A DNA stretch of 64,000 nucleotides, taken from contig NW_025064894.1 in NCBI RefSeq assembly GCF_019112545.1, forward strand, positions 49,669 to 113,668, read 5' to 3'. This document shows positions 37,200 to 47,429 of the stretch, one piece after another. The notes below the pieces were generated by a model, which had not been told where the DNA came from, made no database searches, and was given only the letters and a program-made list of their open reading frames with translations. This stretch comes from Guyanagaster necrorhizus (taxonomy: Eukaryota; Basidiomycota; Agaricomycetes; Agaricales; Physalacriaceae). Each line of letters starts with the position of its first letter. Positions within the stretch are counted from its first letter, which is position 1. The translations under genes and the position numbers were made by a program.

Positions 37200-40171
37200 G
37201 TGTCTGTTAAAACTTTAGCTTAGTGGACTTTCAGTAAGGACTTATCTTTTTTAGGGCCCTCTGCCCTTGTTCAGCCATACATCAGCAGTTGAGCATTCAG
37301 TTTTGGTTTCTTCAGCAATTCCTTTGCAGAAGTGGTACTGTCAGATATATTCGAATGCACACATAATTTAGACATAGATGATGTTACTACAGAAATATTG
37401 TCAGTCTATTCTGTGGCTGAAGGTGACAGTCCACTGGTTAGTATTTTGGCTGAGTTAGCAGAATCACTTACTGCTTGGCCTTGTCTTTTACCTTCTCAAG
37501 TTTGTTCTCAGTCCCAAGTTCTTGATCCTCTTTCATTAATTCAGTGATTTGTGCCCTAATGTCCTTCTGAGTGCATTTATTCTTCCTCTGAAGGTAATTC
37601 TATACTATATGGCCCTTTTGGCTACAATTGAAACATTTTCCCCTCTTCTTGAGGCGATCCACATCCATTGGCTGATCTGTTTCAGTATATGTCATGCCTG
37701 TACCAGTCCACTTCTCATCAAATGAAGAAGTTAGAGTTGAGTCTCTGGGCTTAGTGGATATGGTCTCAGTGGGAACAAAAAGCTTTGTACCTTGTCTCTG
37801 GTTCTTGTGGCTTCTCCACATGAGGGTGGCCAACTCAGCCTTCTGTTGCTGCTGTTCCTTGTATATCATGACTATCCTGTCCTTCCATTCATCATATCCA
37901 ATGGGTATGTCATGTCCAATATCTGAAATAATCATCAAATAGAAGGCCAGTACTCTCATCTTCATATATTCAACTATTTGTCTGGTATCAGCAATATCAT
38001 TCTGGACTCCAGTGAGCCTACCAAGTCATTCCAACTCATCAAAATAGTCAGTGGCTGGTTTGCCAGCTATCTTGAAGTCCTTCATCTTTTGCTTGTGGAC
38101 TTCTTGGACTGCCAGATCCATGAACTTGTTGATAATTATTTGTTTAAAGACTAGCCATAAGGAATATTGGTGATGGGTCCTAGTAGTGGACCAGAAGGTT
38201 GGAGAAATCAGAACTCACTATGTTTTGGCTTTGTCTGCCATGTGGGTTGCTGCAAACATCACCTTGTATATATCAGCAAGAAAATAGAAGGCAAATATCT
38301 GGAAATATTAGTTGCAATCGACCAGAAAACAGTCAATATCATTTGATGCCCTCTTGAAGAGGCAGAGTTCAGACACAAGGACCAGTTTGATCTGAAGGAT
38401 CTGAGCTTCTACATTAAGAGCAGGCATCAGATTTGGTAATCCATCAGGAGACAGTTCTGACCAGCTGCTCAGAGATCCTGGAAATGAATAAAGAAAGCCA
38501 TTATTAGCAATGGGACTCCTCGGTAGTGGTACTGCCTTTCATATGATCTGCCTATTCTTGACAGTCCACCCCTGAGCAGTTGCTATAGAATCATCCTCCA
38601 TGGGAAGAGGATCTTTAGGTGGCTTCTCTCTGCTTTCTTTAGCCTTATCTGATGGTGGTTATCTGGCAAAGGATCATCTGACTGGATACCTCCATAGGTT
38701 TGGATATTTTGGCTTCTCAGTGGAAAGCCATGATGTTGTGCTGCTGCCAGATGGAGAATGGATCCTCTAAAGTGGTAGAGTACTTGCCAAAAATAGCAAG
38801 TATTTGTTATCTGATAGTACTAAGGGCATTTCTGGCACTAGTATTTCCTTGCTCCTAGAGGTTGATCAAGGTTCTGATCAGCTCCTTAGATATTGCTTAA
38901 TCTCAGTCTGCCATCTCTGGCTCTCTCTTTTCAGTTCCCCCTCATCTATAAGTCTTGACTAGCAATTACTTGCAAAGGGGGGGATATCTTCTCTCTCTTC
39001 GATTTCTCCATTCTCTTTCAGGATAGTATCAGTCTTGGAGACTCTCTCTCCAGTATGGAACCCCCCAGCAGGATCAGTCCCAGACCCTCTCAGTCTCAGC
39101 ATTGTGCTACCACTCCCTTTTCCCTTCCAATCACTCAGTATATTGTCAGAATTCATTGTAGAATTCCTGATTGAGAAATAGGGTGACGAGTTTTTTGTGT
39201 AAGAACCCATGAAGGGCTCGATTGCTGATCCAGAGTCTCACTGGTATTCAGGCCCTGTAGATCCAGTCCAATGAGAGATGGTTATTGAACAGAAAGTCAC
39301 TGCTTCCTGTATCATTGTCTGATAGTTCCTTCTGACCATCTCTTCCATCCTCAGAGATATCATCTCATCAGTCATCTGTGTAGAGGTTGTCTCTGGGATC
39401 TTCACTCCATTCTGTGTCTGAGGGTCACTTTTGTCCCCAAGCTGGCAGAGGTCTCTGATCTTCTCCTCTGTCCTCAGAGATATCATCCCATCAGTCAACT
39501 GCATAGGGATCATCCTTGGGATCTTTATTCTATTCTGTTTCTGGGGCCCATTTTTGTCCTCGGACCAGCAGGGATTTCTCAGTGTCTGTTGAGGATCGAG
39601 TATTGGTACTTTGACCCTGATTGTCTCCTGCATCATCATTATCCTAGTGGTCTGAGGCATATAGATCATTTTCAGGATTTTCATCTCATTCTGTGTCTGA
39701 GGCCCATGCTCAGGACTCTCAGGCCTTTGGGGCAGAGCCCCATTCTGTTAGTTGGCCAAGTCCAGCCAACTGTCAGTGCTGCTCATCAAGCTCATCTCCC
39801 CACTGCTGGCCAAGCTCAGCCTTCTCTTCTTCCACCAACTCATTGGTGAAGTCAGTGTCAGAGGTCAGGAGATATGGAGTATTCAGGCAGAGTTCCTTCT
39901 CCTCTTAGAGAGGACCTGATTGGCCCATGCTTTCAGACCTTTCTCTGGGTCTGGGCTTGGTGGTTCCAATATCAGCAGAGAGGCTGATAAGGAGTTGATC
40001 AAGGATGTCATTAGAGGCTTGATAGTTCCTGACTATCTTGGTTGTTAGAGTTTCTAGAAAAAGGGTCAGCAATTTAATAAAGGAAGGGGATACTTCAGAG
40101 TTGATAGAGCTAGTGTTGAAAGACATATAGTTTTTTGTTCTGGGGATCAAGAAGAGGTTGATGAGAAGCAT
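37200..40171 (-). pseudogene. gag of copy A5
   Basis: The N-terminal region starts near 40171 just downstream of the primer site. The middle region carries a Met/Thr-rich repeated segment (39684-39238, with two similar EEMVR/EEKIR units). The capsid end and zinc knuckle are at 37965-37600, with KCFNCSQKGHIV (CX2CX4H intact) followed by a stop where the last Cys is expected. Frame breaks elsewhere. Confidence 0.7.
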
Positions 40172-40210
40172 TCAGTTCTTTTAGCCTTTTGGCTTGAAGA
40201 AGAGAAGCTA

Positions 40211-40379
40211 AAAGCTTTGAGCTAATTGTTAAGCCCAAATTCTATATGATAAACTGTTCAGAACCTCACACTTTGGGTTAGACTGACAGAGTTCACTGAT
40301 GTGTCAATAGAGTTGTGGGGTCAAGGCATTGCAAGTCACTCGAGAGTAGATGGTGAAGAATAAACTTTAGCTCAAAGCT
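40211..40379 (-). promoter_or_regulatory. Putative self-priming pair of copy A5
   Basis: The primer-site segment 40223-40211 (TTAGCTCAAAGCT in coding sense) is exactly complementary to LTR segment 40379-40367 (AGCTTTGAGCTAA). Compared with A1, the C-G pair is replaced by U-A on both sides. Confidence 0.65.
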
Positions 40380-40727
40380 GGAGCTATTACAGCAAGAGCT
40401 ACACTACTTAAATACTATTCTGTTATCTGGCTATAAATAAGTGTTTACAAAAGATATTGTCTGTCATAGAGCTGTTACTCCTGCTGTTACCAGGCTCTCC
40501 ACAATAGCTGTTGTCTTACTGTTATGCTGTTATTGCTGTGCTGCAGTTTGGAGACAAAAGGAGTATTATCTCTCTTCACAGCACACAGCAGCACAATAAG
40601 ACTATGACCAACTGGGTTGCTGACTAAGCCTTCCCATGGTCCTAAGTGCTGGCCTAAGTGCTCTGACTAAGTGAAGATAGAGGTCATTTCTGAAAGAAAA
40701 GAAAAGAAAATAGGAAAAATCATAACA
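40225..40727 (-). repeat. 5' LTR of copy A5
   Basis: 503 bases, TGTTAAGCCC...CATAACA, followed by GCCAC. Confidence 0.9.
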
Positions 40728-40788
40728 GCCACTTGCAGACAAAAAGACTTTGTTTTGTTGAGAAATCAGATAATTTCATTGTACTCAC

Positions 40789-40880
40789 ACAAGTATCTCA
40801 GATTCAGATGAAGGTGCTGGTGACAGTGGAAGAGAGGATATTATTATTGTATCAATATTTGATATATCAGTATCTTGAAT
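40789..40880 (-). pseudogene. Plavaka-type transposase, exon fragment 1
   Basis: An exon between a TTTCTAG acceptor (ending at 40881) and a GTGAGT donor (40788-40783). It reads DTDISNIDTIIISSLPLSP and PAPSSESEILV. The following intron contains the A5 insertion. Upstream exons, if any, are not recognised between 40.9 and 41.4 kb. Confidence 0.4.
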
Positions 40881-41378
40881 CTAGAAATATAATAAAATTA
40901 AAGCAGCAGAGTGAGAAAATATAAGTAGAACATACATTTGAAGGGCTGGCCTTAATATGACTAGCAGATCTCTTTGCTCAGCTCAACTCCAATGCTCAAA
41001 GTCACCTTTCACTACTAGTACTACTCTTTATCTTTTTATTCAAGCCTTCTATGCTCCAAGACCACAATGTATGGGTTGAACATTGAGTCTTATAGACACT
41101 AATAGTGCATGCATCCTTTATAATTTTCTTCTCACAGTCACACTTGTATGACACTATAATGATAATTGTAGCAAAAAGCAATGTTGTGAGTTTGAAGAGC
41201 TATATTCTCTAGATAAAATTCTAAATAAGTATCCTTTCAAATAAAAATAAATATACTCTTAGTCTATATCTTGGTAGGAGAGAATTTACAGACCTTCAGA
41301 TCAGCATCTGCTATGGTGGTAGTAGTAGTAGTTATGAAACACAGACTGGATTCAGCATCATAATGTCTGTGATATCAC

Positions 41379-43306
41379 ATGATTGTAACAGATGTATTGA
41401 TGCCTCTTTCTCTCCTATCACTATTCTCTTCATTATTCTCTTTTACTATGCTCAAATATTCTCACACTAAGCCAACTTCCAGTTTATCTCATCTCAATCC
41501 TGCTAGTCTGTTTTATTTCAATCCTGCTAGCTCATTTCACCTCAAACCTGCCAGCTCATCTCATCCTAAACCTAACAGCTCATTTCATTCAGTACCTTTT
41601 TGAAATCCAGCTACTATCAAAGTTGAATCAAACACTAAGAACTCTAAAAAGAGGATTGCACCAGCTACTGCTTGTCAAATCTTATCTCAAAAAGACACAA
41701 ATAAGTCTTCCATAAGATGATTACCAACTCCAGTTTTATCTGATGACAGATTTGTTGATACTGATGCAGAGTGTAACAATACAGGAGATAATGGTAGAGA
41801 TCTGGAATCATCAGATAAAGACAACAAACCCAGTGAAGTGGAGAGAGAAGAAGAGTATAGTGATAATGAGAATAACAACAGAGACAATAGCAAGAATAAG
41901 AAATGTGAAGAGGAAGATGACAATGACTGTAAGTGAAAGAAGAAGTATTGCCATAGATATTCACAAAGGTGCATACATTTACTGATACTCTTATTTTAGC
42001 TTCACAGACAGAACTTTGTACTGAGCATAAGCCATACAGTTGGCAAACTAGTTCCCTAAGTAGTATCACTCTTTACTCCACTGGATGACATAATGTGGGC
42101 TGGTGTTAAGTATTCCAATGAGGCTGTCAAGTACATTGTCAACTTTCTCTCTCTCACTATATGCTAATCAACTCATAGACTTAGAATCAAGAGCCACAAG
42201 CACCCATACCTTATGCTAAATGAAAAGTCTTTTGATATACTGATAGAGTTTTTAGAGCATGATATGACTATTGCCAAAGCCTTAGACTGTTTTTCCAAGT
42301 GCCAAATCAGCTTGAAAGCTATGATCAAAGAGATGTGTAATTTTTATAATGTTTTATTTTTCTTATGTTGATGTATATCCTTTAGTTGTGCCTAGACTTC
42401 AAAGAATTGAAAGAAAATGACACTAATAAGGTTTGCACTGATATACTGATACTCTTGCTCAATGACCTCATCAATAATATAATATTGCTTTCAAAGCCTG
42501 TGTATAAGACAGCATAAGGCTTCAATCATGTGGATACTGGATGTCTTCTCTGTCTACAACCTTATCTCAAGAAGTTCAACAAGAAGTTACTATTCAATTT
42601 TATCCTGAGACATTCACTCATCTCAATTATCTAGTGAGAATTTTATCTTTGATCTTGTAAATAGTAAAATCAAGGTGACTGCTTTAGAGTGACCATCATT
42701 CCTCTACAACCAGGATCTTCATAATCTGAACAATGATGATGAGGCTGGTTTAATGAAGGGATACCTTCTTCTTTAGGTACAGAAATGTCATATTTCTGTT
42801 TGACAACTCATTGGCATGTTTTCATAGGTCTATCTCTATATCTTTTGCAGCAACAGTGATCCAACAAAGCAAGATGGGCCAAAATGAGGCAATATTACCA
42901 AGATCAATGGTCTAAATTCAGTAACTGGATGCCAGATCACCTACACTTTATCATTGAAGGATGGCTGGACTGAGCAAGATGGCACATTCAATATGGCAAC
43001 TTTCTATGACAGCATTGTTGCTCTGTTTGAGAGTTACTCTGATGATGAATGGTCTCTGAACACATTGGCTTAGTGGAATGAGTATGTTCCTTGGATTTTT
43101 GACCTCCTTCTTTGACTTGTATTCTCTATAGGAAAATATTCAGTGACCCTAATGGACATACAGATACCAATAAAATTCAAGATGCACATCCATCTGAGAG
43201 TACCATGACAAAGATGGCTGCATGCCATAAGGCACAGGCAAAAGCAAGAGCTGACATTGTCACTGCTCAACTCATGATGGAGGAGGGCACCATGATGACT
43301 GATTAG
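41379..43306 (+). pseudogene. DUF6698-family-like gene, degraded by CpG loss
   Basis: ATG at 41379. Ser/Pro repeats (NPASS-like units) and an acidic region (to 41927) are followed by a GTAAGT intron (41928-41999). Then come LDDIMWAGVKYSNEAVKYIV (about 42085-42140), KTA-GFNHVDTGCLLCL (about 42510-42560) and VTGCQITYTLSLKDGW, then FYDSIVALFESY and WNEYVPW (about 42920-43090). The last exon (after a TCTCTATAG acceptor near 43130) ends at TGA 43304-43306. The order of these blocks matches, from memory, mushroom proteins grouped as DUF6698. Internal stops in the N-terminal part are TGA at positions consistent with CGA (Arg), the signature of CpG deamination. Function unknown. Confidence 0.55.
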
Positions 43307-43309
43307 ATC

Positions 43310-43870
43310 CAACTAGATTTTAATTTTCCTAAGTCAGTGTCTCTTCTGATTTTCTATGCTAACTGGTGCAGTGTTAAGCTCTTCACTGTACTGAGAATTA
43401 GATTGCTATTCCATTATGACTGCTGAAAGGATATTAATGGGTTTGCATTCATTATCACTGTATATGCTCATGTATGAAAATGCATGTTGTACTAATTGTA
43501 AATGTAATTCATAGTATGTTTGTTTGCAAGTCATTTTTCCATGCAATTCATTATGCTGCAACTGAGTAAAGCATTCAGACCTATCTAGTATCTTCACTAT
43601 TTCTTATAAACACATTGTATACCCCTATAACTCTTATTATCATAAATTGACCTAGCCTTGTTGTGGCAACATTTAGCAAGGTATACAGTTGTTGGGCAGG
43701 TTTATTTGGGGTTATATTCATGCATACAAACCATTTATGATAAAATTCAGATATGTCATATATCTTTATAAGCAGTACTACTGTTGATTTTGATTATAAG
43801 AGGCTTCACAGTTTATCACAAATAATTTCAGTACATTCTCACTGTTAAACATTTCTTATTTTTTGTGGTG
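43310..43870. other. No gene seen; end of CpG-poor block
   Basis: AT-rich, CpG-poor sequence without a convincing reading frame or repeat partner in the window. Confidence 0.6.
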
Positions 43871-43876
43871 CAATGT

Positions 43877-44077
43877 TGTTGGGATTTTGCTGGAAAGTTC
43901 TAGAAAGGGCAATCCGGCATCATGCCGAGAGTTGATGAGTAAGCTCGAGAGAAAGAGAAAGTTGTAGTAAATTCTAGATACAAGCCTGGAGAGTATAAAT
44001 ACAAGCTCTGTAGGAGCTGTAGAATAAGAAGTTCATTCTTTCTGGCCTCACCAGCCTGGAGTCTACCCTGCACAACA
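43877..44077 (+). repeat. Possible short solo LTR
   Basis: TGTTGGGATTTTGC...CCTGCACAACA, about 201 bases with inverted TGTTG/CAACA ends and an internal TATA box (TATAAATA near 43993). It sits at the border between mobile DNA and gene space. The flanking five bases (AATGT, CTGAG) do not match, so the ends or the identity may be wrong. Confidence 0.35.
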
Positions 44078-44079
44078 CT

Positions 44080-44955
44080 GAGGATTTCCAATAGATGTGC
44101 TTGAAGCAATGATCACCATTGCATCCGTGGTACTTGATTTCCAGCTCAAGTATACCGATCCTGCCCGTTTTTCTTCTGTTTCAGATCGCCTGAGGTACTG
44201 AATTCAATCAATCAGACAACCAGCAGAAGAGTCCTCCCCCTCTTTTTTTATGAAAGGATTCTCGAAAGAGAGTGGCCCGTTCAGCCTGTCTTTGCAGCGC
44301 TTCAAACTTCACACGCAAGCTATCCTTGAGGATACTCGTTTATTACACGCGGCTCAATGCTAGTCAATGCTCAAGTAAGCATTTTTCAGTCTATTGTAGT
44401 AACACCACTGAGTCTGATGTTATCACCGTGACTGTAGGACATTATTGGGACTTGATCCATCCGGCTCTCAAGAGACGCGCGTCTTTGCACGGTAAAACTG
44501 GAGGGATTTGTAACTTGTTACATTTGATGCATTCATAGCTCTTTTTTTTTAACATTCTCACAGCAGTATGACTGGTAACTCGCTTGCTTAAAATACAAGA
44601 CTTCTGCACTTTGATATCTGCCGTTGATTAACTTTCGCGACGCACTCTTGTAACTGTGGCGCGGCCGTTAAGTACCAGTCCCTTGTGGAACCCTCAGCAT
44701 CGCCGACGCACGGGAACCAGGATCCATAGATATCGATAGCTCCTATAGTCACCGCCTTGCCCGATAGCGCCCAAAATCTGGCTCTTGATGCCTCGCGGAA
44801 CCGACGCGATATCCGCATGTCCTTTGAATCGAGTCAGGTTTCACTTTGGAATCCAAATTTGGCCTCCTCGGTTGACTACCTTGGTTCAGTGATGGAATGG
44901 TTCTTTGATACTCCTATGAGTGTACAAGGTTATGCTATAGCGCCATGAACTCAAC
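44080..44955. other. No supported gene
   Basis: CpG content returns to normal here. Several short open stretches occur on both strands but none has a recognisable motif or splice context. Confidence 0.5.
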
Positions 44956-44959
44956 AGCA

Positions 44960-45172
44960 CTATATTTTGAGCATCTCTTTAGGCTTCAGTATGGAGCTGA
45001 CATCGTGCACGAAACTTTCGGCGTCTTGTCTAGTAAACTGGGGTTTCTGCCGGCTGTAATCTGCGCTTTCTTGGCAGCATGAATGTTGCATACGCGTCCA
45101 CACCTCTGCTGGTGCATCTCTGGTTGCCGTGCCCCGCGAGAGAAGATCTTCGGCCAATACTACATGCCTGCA
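44960..45172 (-). CDS. Possible last exon of an unknown minus-strand gene
   Basis: Begins after a TTTTTTCCTTGCAG acceptor and reads HVVLAEDLLSRGTATRDAP..., ending KPKEMLKI and TAG at 44959. Codon use looks natural for this region but I recognise no domain and no clear upstream exons. It is close to the plus-strand region 45336-45967, so one of the two may be spurious. Confidence 0.25.
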   Translation of the reverse strand, partial: CRHVVLAEDLLSRGTATRDAPAEVWTRMQHSCCQESADYSRQKPQFTRQDAESFVHDVSSILKPKEMLKI

Positions 45173-45335
45173 AGGAAAAAATATGACTCATGTTTAATAT
45201 TATGTCTCCGCGCTCAAAATGTTCCTGCTGATAACACGTGTATCCCTCACAGCTGCTGCAAGGGAACCTGAAACCCCGGGGCCGAGCGCTAGTGTGATAT
45301 TCATTGAGTAAACACTCCGACATCTTTTCTCAGGA

Positions 45336-45967
45336 ATCGCGGCTGTACAGGAGAAATCTTCATTGTCATACCTGCTGTTCCATCAAGGAAAACGACACTT
45401 TGCCGCAGTCTCTCCAGCCTTCAAGCGCCAGGAAGCAGATATCACATCACCGGACGTCTTCGAGAAATACGTCGATCTTCTCGGCTGACCTGCTGTGTAC
45501 TACCAGATGTACACCACGGAGACCCATTAATGGATACGCACGTAGAGTGGCAATTCTCATCCTTCTTTTTCTTCGTTGGTGAAATCTGATTCATGTGCTA
45601 CAGCTATTGCCTCCTTGATCCTAGTCAAACGACATAATGAGGAGTCATCGACTCTATCGCTCCTCAGTGGCCGCCTCGCTCCCGAGGCGCCCCATAATAT
45701 TGAGCCTCCCTGGTTAACGGAGCGGATCATACAGTTCTGGCATTCTCAGACGAATGATTCGTAAGTGCCGTGATGATGTGTACACCTTTGCTTTGGTGGC
45801 CCATGACCTGTGTCGAATCTTACATATCACTCTGCGCAGCTCTTTGTTAGTAATCTTAGTGAGCACGAGGGGTCCAAGTCCGTCCGCGTCTTAATGGATA
45901 TTTTCTTCCGCGTAGGCCATCGGTTATGGGAATGCCTACGCTTGCTGAAGTTGGCCTTGCCAGTGTA
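45336..45967 (+). CDS. Unidentified multi-exon coding region
   Basis: After a CTTTTCTCAG acceptor the frame reads IAAVQEKSSLSYLLFHQGKR and DVFEKYVDLL. Then, in a shifted frame, DPLMDTHVEWQFSSFFFFV continues to SLILVKRHNEESSTLSLLSG and PPWLTERIIQFWHSQTNDS. A GTAAGT intron (45762 to about 45840), SLLVILVSTRGP, a short intron ending GCGTAG, and PSVMGMPTLAEVGLAS before a GTAAGT at about 45967 complete what can be followed. The splice sites support a real or recently lost gene. One frame change near 45490 is unexplained. No family recognised; the 5' exons are not located. Confidence 0.4.
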
Positions 45968-46352
45968 AGTTTCAATGGATGTATCTATTCAATGGTGCTG
46001 TGAAACATACAATACAGTAGTCGTGGATGATGGATATAGCAAAAGGGTGGTACAGTACAGGCTACAGAAGCATGTGAGTAGGTAGAACAGGAAAGGCTGA
46101 GTTGAGATCATTACAGAGAAGTAGTAAAAGTAGAACAGGGAATTCAAGCAACCCAGAAAAATGAGAAGGATCCAAATAAGGACGCGATGATCCAAGAAGA
46201 GTGGGGGTGAGTTGGGGAAGTGATATCGAGATTTGAACCGCAGTATTTTTGTGGATGTCAATTACACCGCTATGGGGAACGATTCAGAAGACTGGCGCTT
46301 AACTAAACTCATGCGTCGATACTGTAATGAAAGAGAATCCGTAATAGGTGCA

Positions 46353-47173
46353 TTACTTGATCTGAACTAGTTCCCCATTTCCGACAGGCACCTCGGTAGC
46401 GAGATCTGGATTGGACCTTGGCCAAGTCACTGTGAGCATGCCTTCTACCATCGACGCCGTTATGTCAGTTTGCTATAACGGGCGAACAAAGAAAAACAAT
46501 CAGTAACAGCTCAACTTAGGGGACAGTAACAAAACATATGACGGGGACATAAGGAACCCGTCAAAAATGCTGTTGTTTGTAGCGTTGTGGAGGTAGGAAA
46601 TAGACTCACTTGGACGGTGTTAGACAGCTTGAAACTTCTGTAGAATCGTCCGTATCTGAGCTCTCTGACAGGAAATTGAATGGACGGTTTGCTGTCAGTG
46701 TCCATGATATCGGTAGACGACACACCGCCGTCAGGCCGCGTGTCCGTATCGGCGGAACCGTTGGCTGTGAAGCGAGACCGCCGCTCGCCTTGAATGATGA
46801 GATGGCCGTCGACGATTGACAGGTTCATATCGGACGCTCGGACGCCAGGAATTTCGAACGTCGCCATGATATTTGACGACGCTGGGTCATCTAGGACATC
46901 CATTCTGTCAAAAATTCGTCATTAATGAGTAATGTCTTTGCGCCACTCATGATATGCTTACCTTGGTGTAAACATGTGCTCGTGAGGAGAGCGACGAGGA
47001 CGTGTCACTTGTGTGTCAATGACGGAATTCACTGTTATAAGACCCTTGGTGCATAATTCCTTGATTTTCTGTCCAGCAAGAGCACTAGCAATTCGATAAA
47101 GATCGGGATTCTGCTTGGGTGTAGGCTTAGCCGAGGGCTTGGGTTTAGATGTGTGGGAGGATGGTTGAGACAT
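46353..47173 (-). CDS. hsp20: Small heat shock protein (Hsp20/alpha-crystallin)
   Basis: ATP-independent chaperone that binds unfolding proteins and forms cytosolic oligomers. Three exons: 47173-46962 (starts MSQPSSHTSK), 46904-46610 and 46472-46353 (ends ELVQIK, stop 46355-46353), joined by GT-AG introns of 57 and 137 bases; 208 residues. The alpha-crystallin domain starts in exon 1 (HMFTPRMDVLDD), then ATFEIPGVRASDMNLSIVDG, HLIIQGERRSRF, PVRELRYGRFYRSFKLSNTV, and after the last splice ITASMVEGMLTVTWPR, the conserved beta8-beta9 part. An acidic, Ser/Thr-rich loop (ANGSADTDTRPDGGVSST) sits inside the domain, usual in basidiomycete members. The upstream array of heat shock elements fits heat induction. 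Confidence 0.9.
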
Positions 47174-47260
47174 GAATATATGTACACCACAGATCAAGGT
47201 AGAGCCACTGGGTTGGTGTCTGGATGTGGAGATGTGGCTTTTCAGATCCCACTCTGTGTG

Positions 47261-47323
47261 TTTATATAGGGTCCATCTCGGCAAATCCCGAAGGAGTCTG
47301 GAATCAGGCCGAAGGAGTTCGAA
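47261..47323 (-). promoter_or_regulatory. Heat-shock promoter of hsp20: TATA box plus gapped heat shock elements
   Basis: A TATA box (TATATAAA in gene sense, 47268-47261) lies about 90 bases upstream of the start codon. Beyond it GAA triplets recur at 47290, 47301, 47311 and 47321, the last directly after TTC (47318-47320), giving 10-11 base steps as in gapped heat shock elements bound by Hsf1. Confidence 0.65.
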
Positions 47324-47429
47324 ACGAGTCATACCTTGCATGCTAGAAACGCCTGGCTTTGGCGAGTGTCCCCGTCAGCAGAGCTAAACTTACTAATCCA
47401 TACTTTCAACGTCGTCAACCAGGATGTGG

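Larger units (their letters stand above)
32716..40727 (-). mobile_element. Ty3/gypsy chromovirus copy A5, complete with TSD
   Basis: 8012 bases flanked by GCCAC (32711-32715 and 40728-40732). Left LTR 32716-33232 (517 bases), right LTR 40225-40727 (503 bases; it lacks about 14 bases near its start). The polypurine tract beside the left LTR is AAGAAAGAGGTAA in coding sense. Full order: gag, protease, RT, RNase H, integrase, chromodomain. It is the best-preserved full copy of family A in the window, though CpG-poor and interrupted by stops. Confidence 0.92.

Noticed and set aside
39238..39849. Plus- and minus-strand frames with Pro/Ser or Met/Thr richness as separate genes
   Set aside because: They fall within gag of A5 at the same position as the long N-terminal region of other copies.
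43877..44077. Certain call of a solo LTR
   Set aside because: Ends look LTR-like but no target duplication is seen; kept only as a low-confidence repeat.
45989..46261. Hydrophobic minus-strand frame downstream of hsp20
   Set aside because: Lies just beyond the hsp20 stop in probable 3' untranslated sequence; Phe/Leu/Ser composition reflects T-rich DNA.
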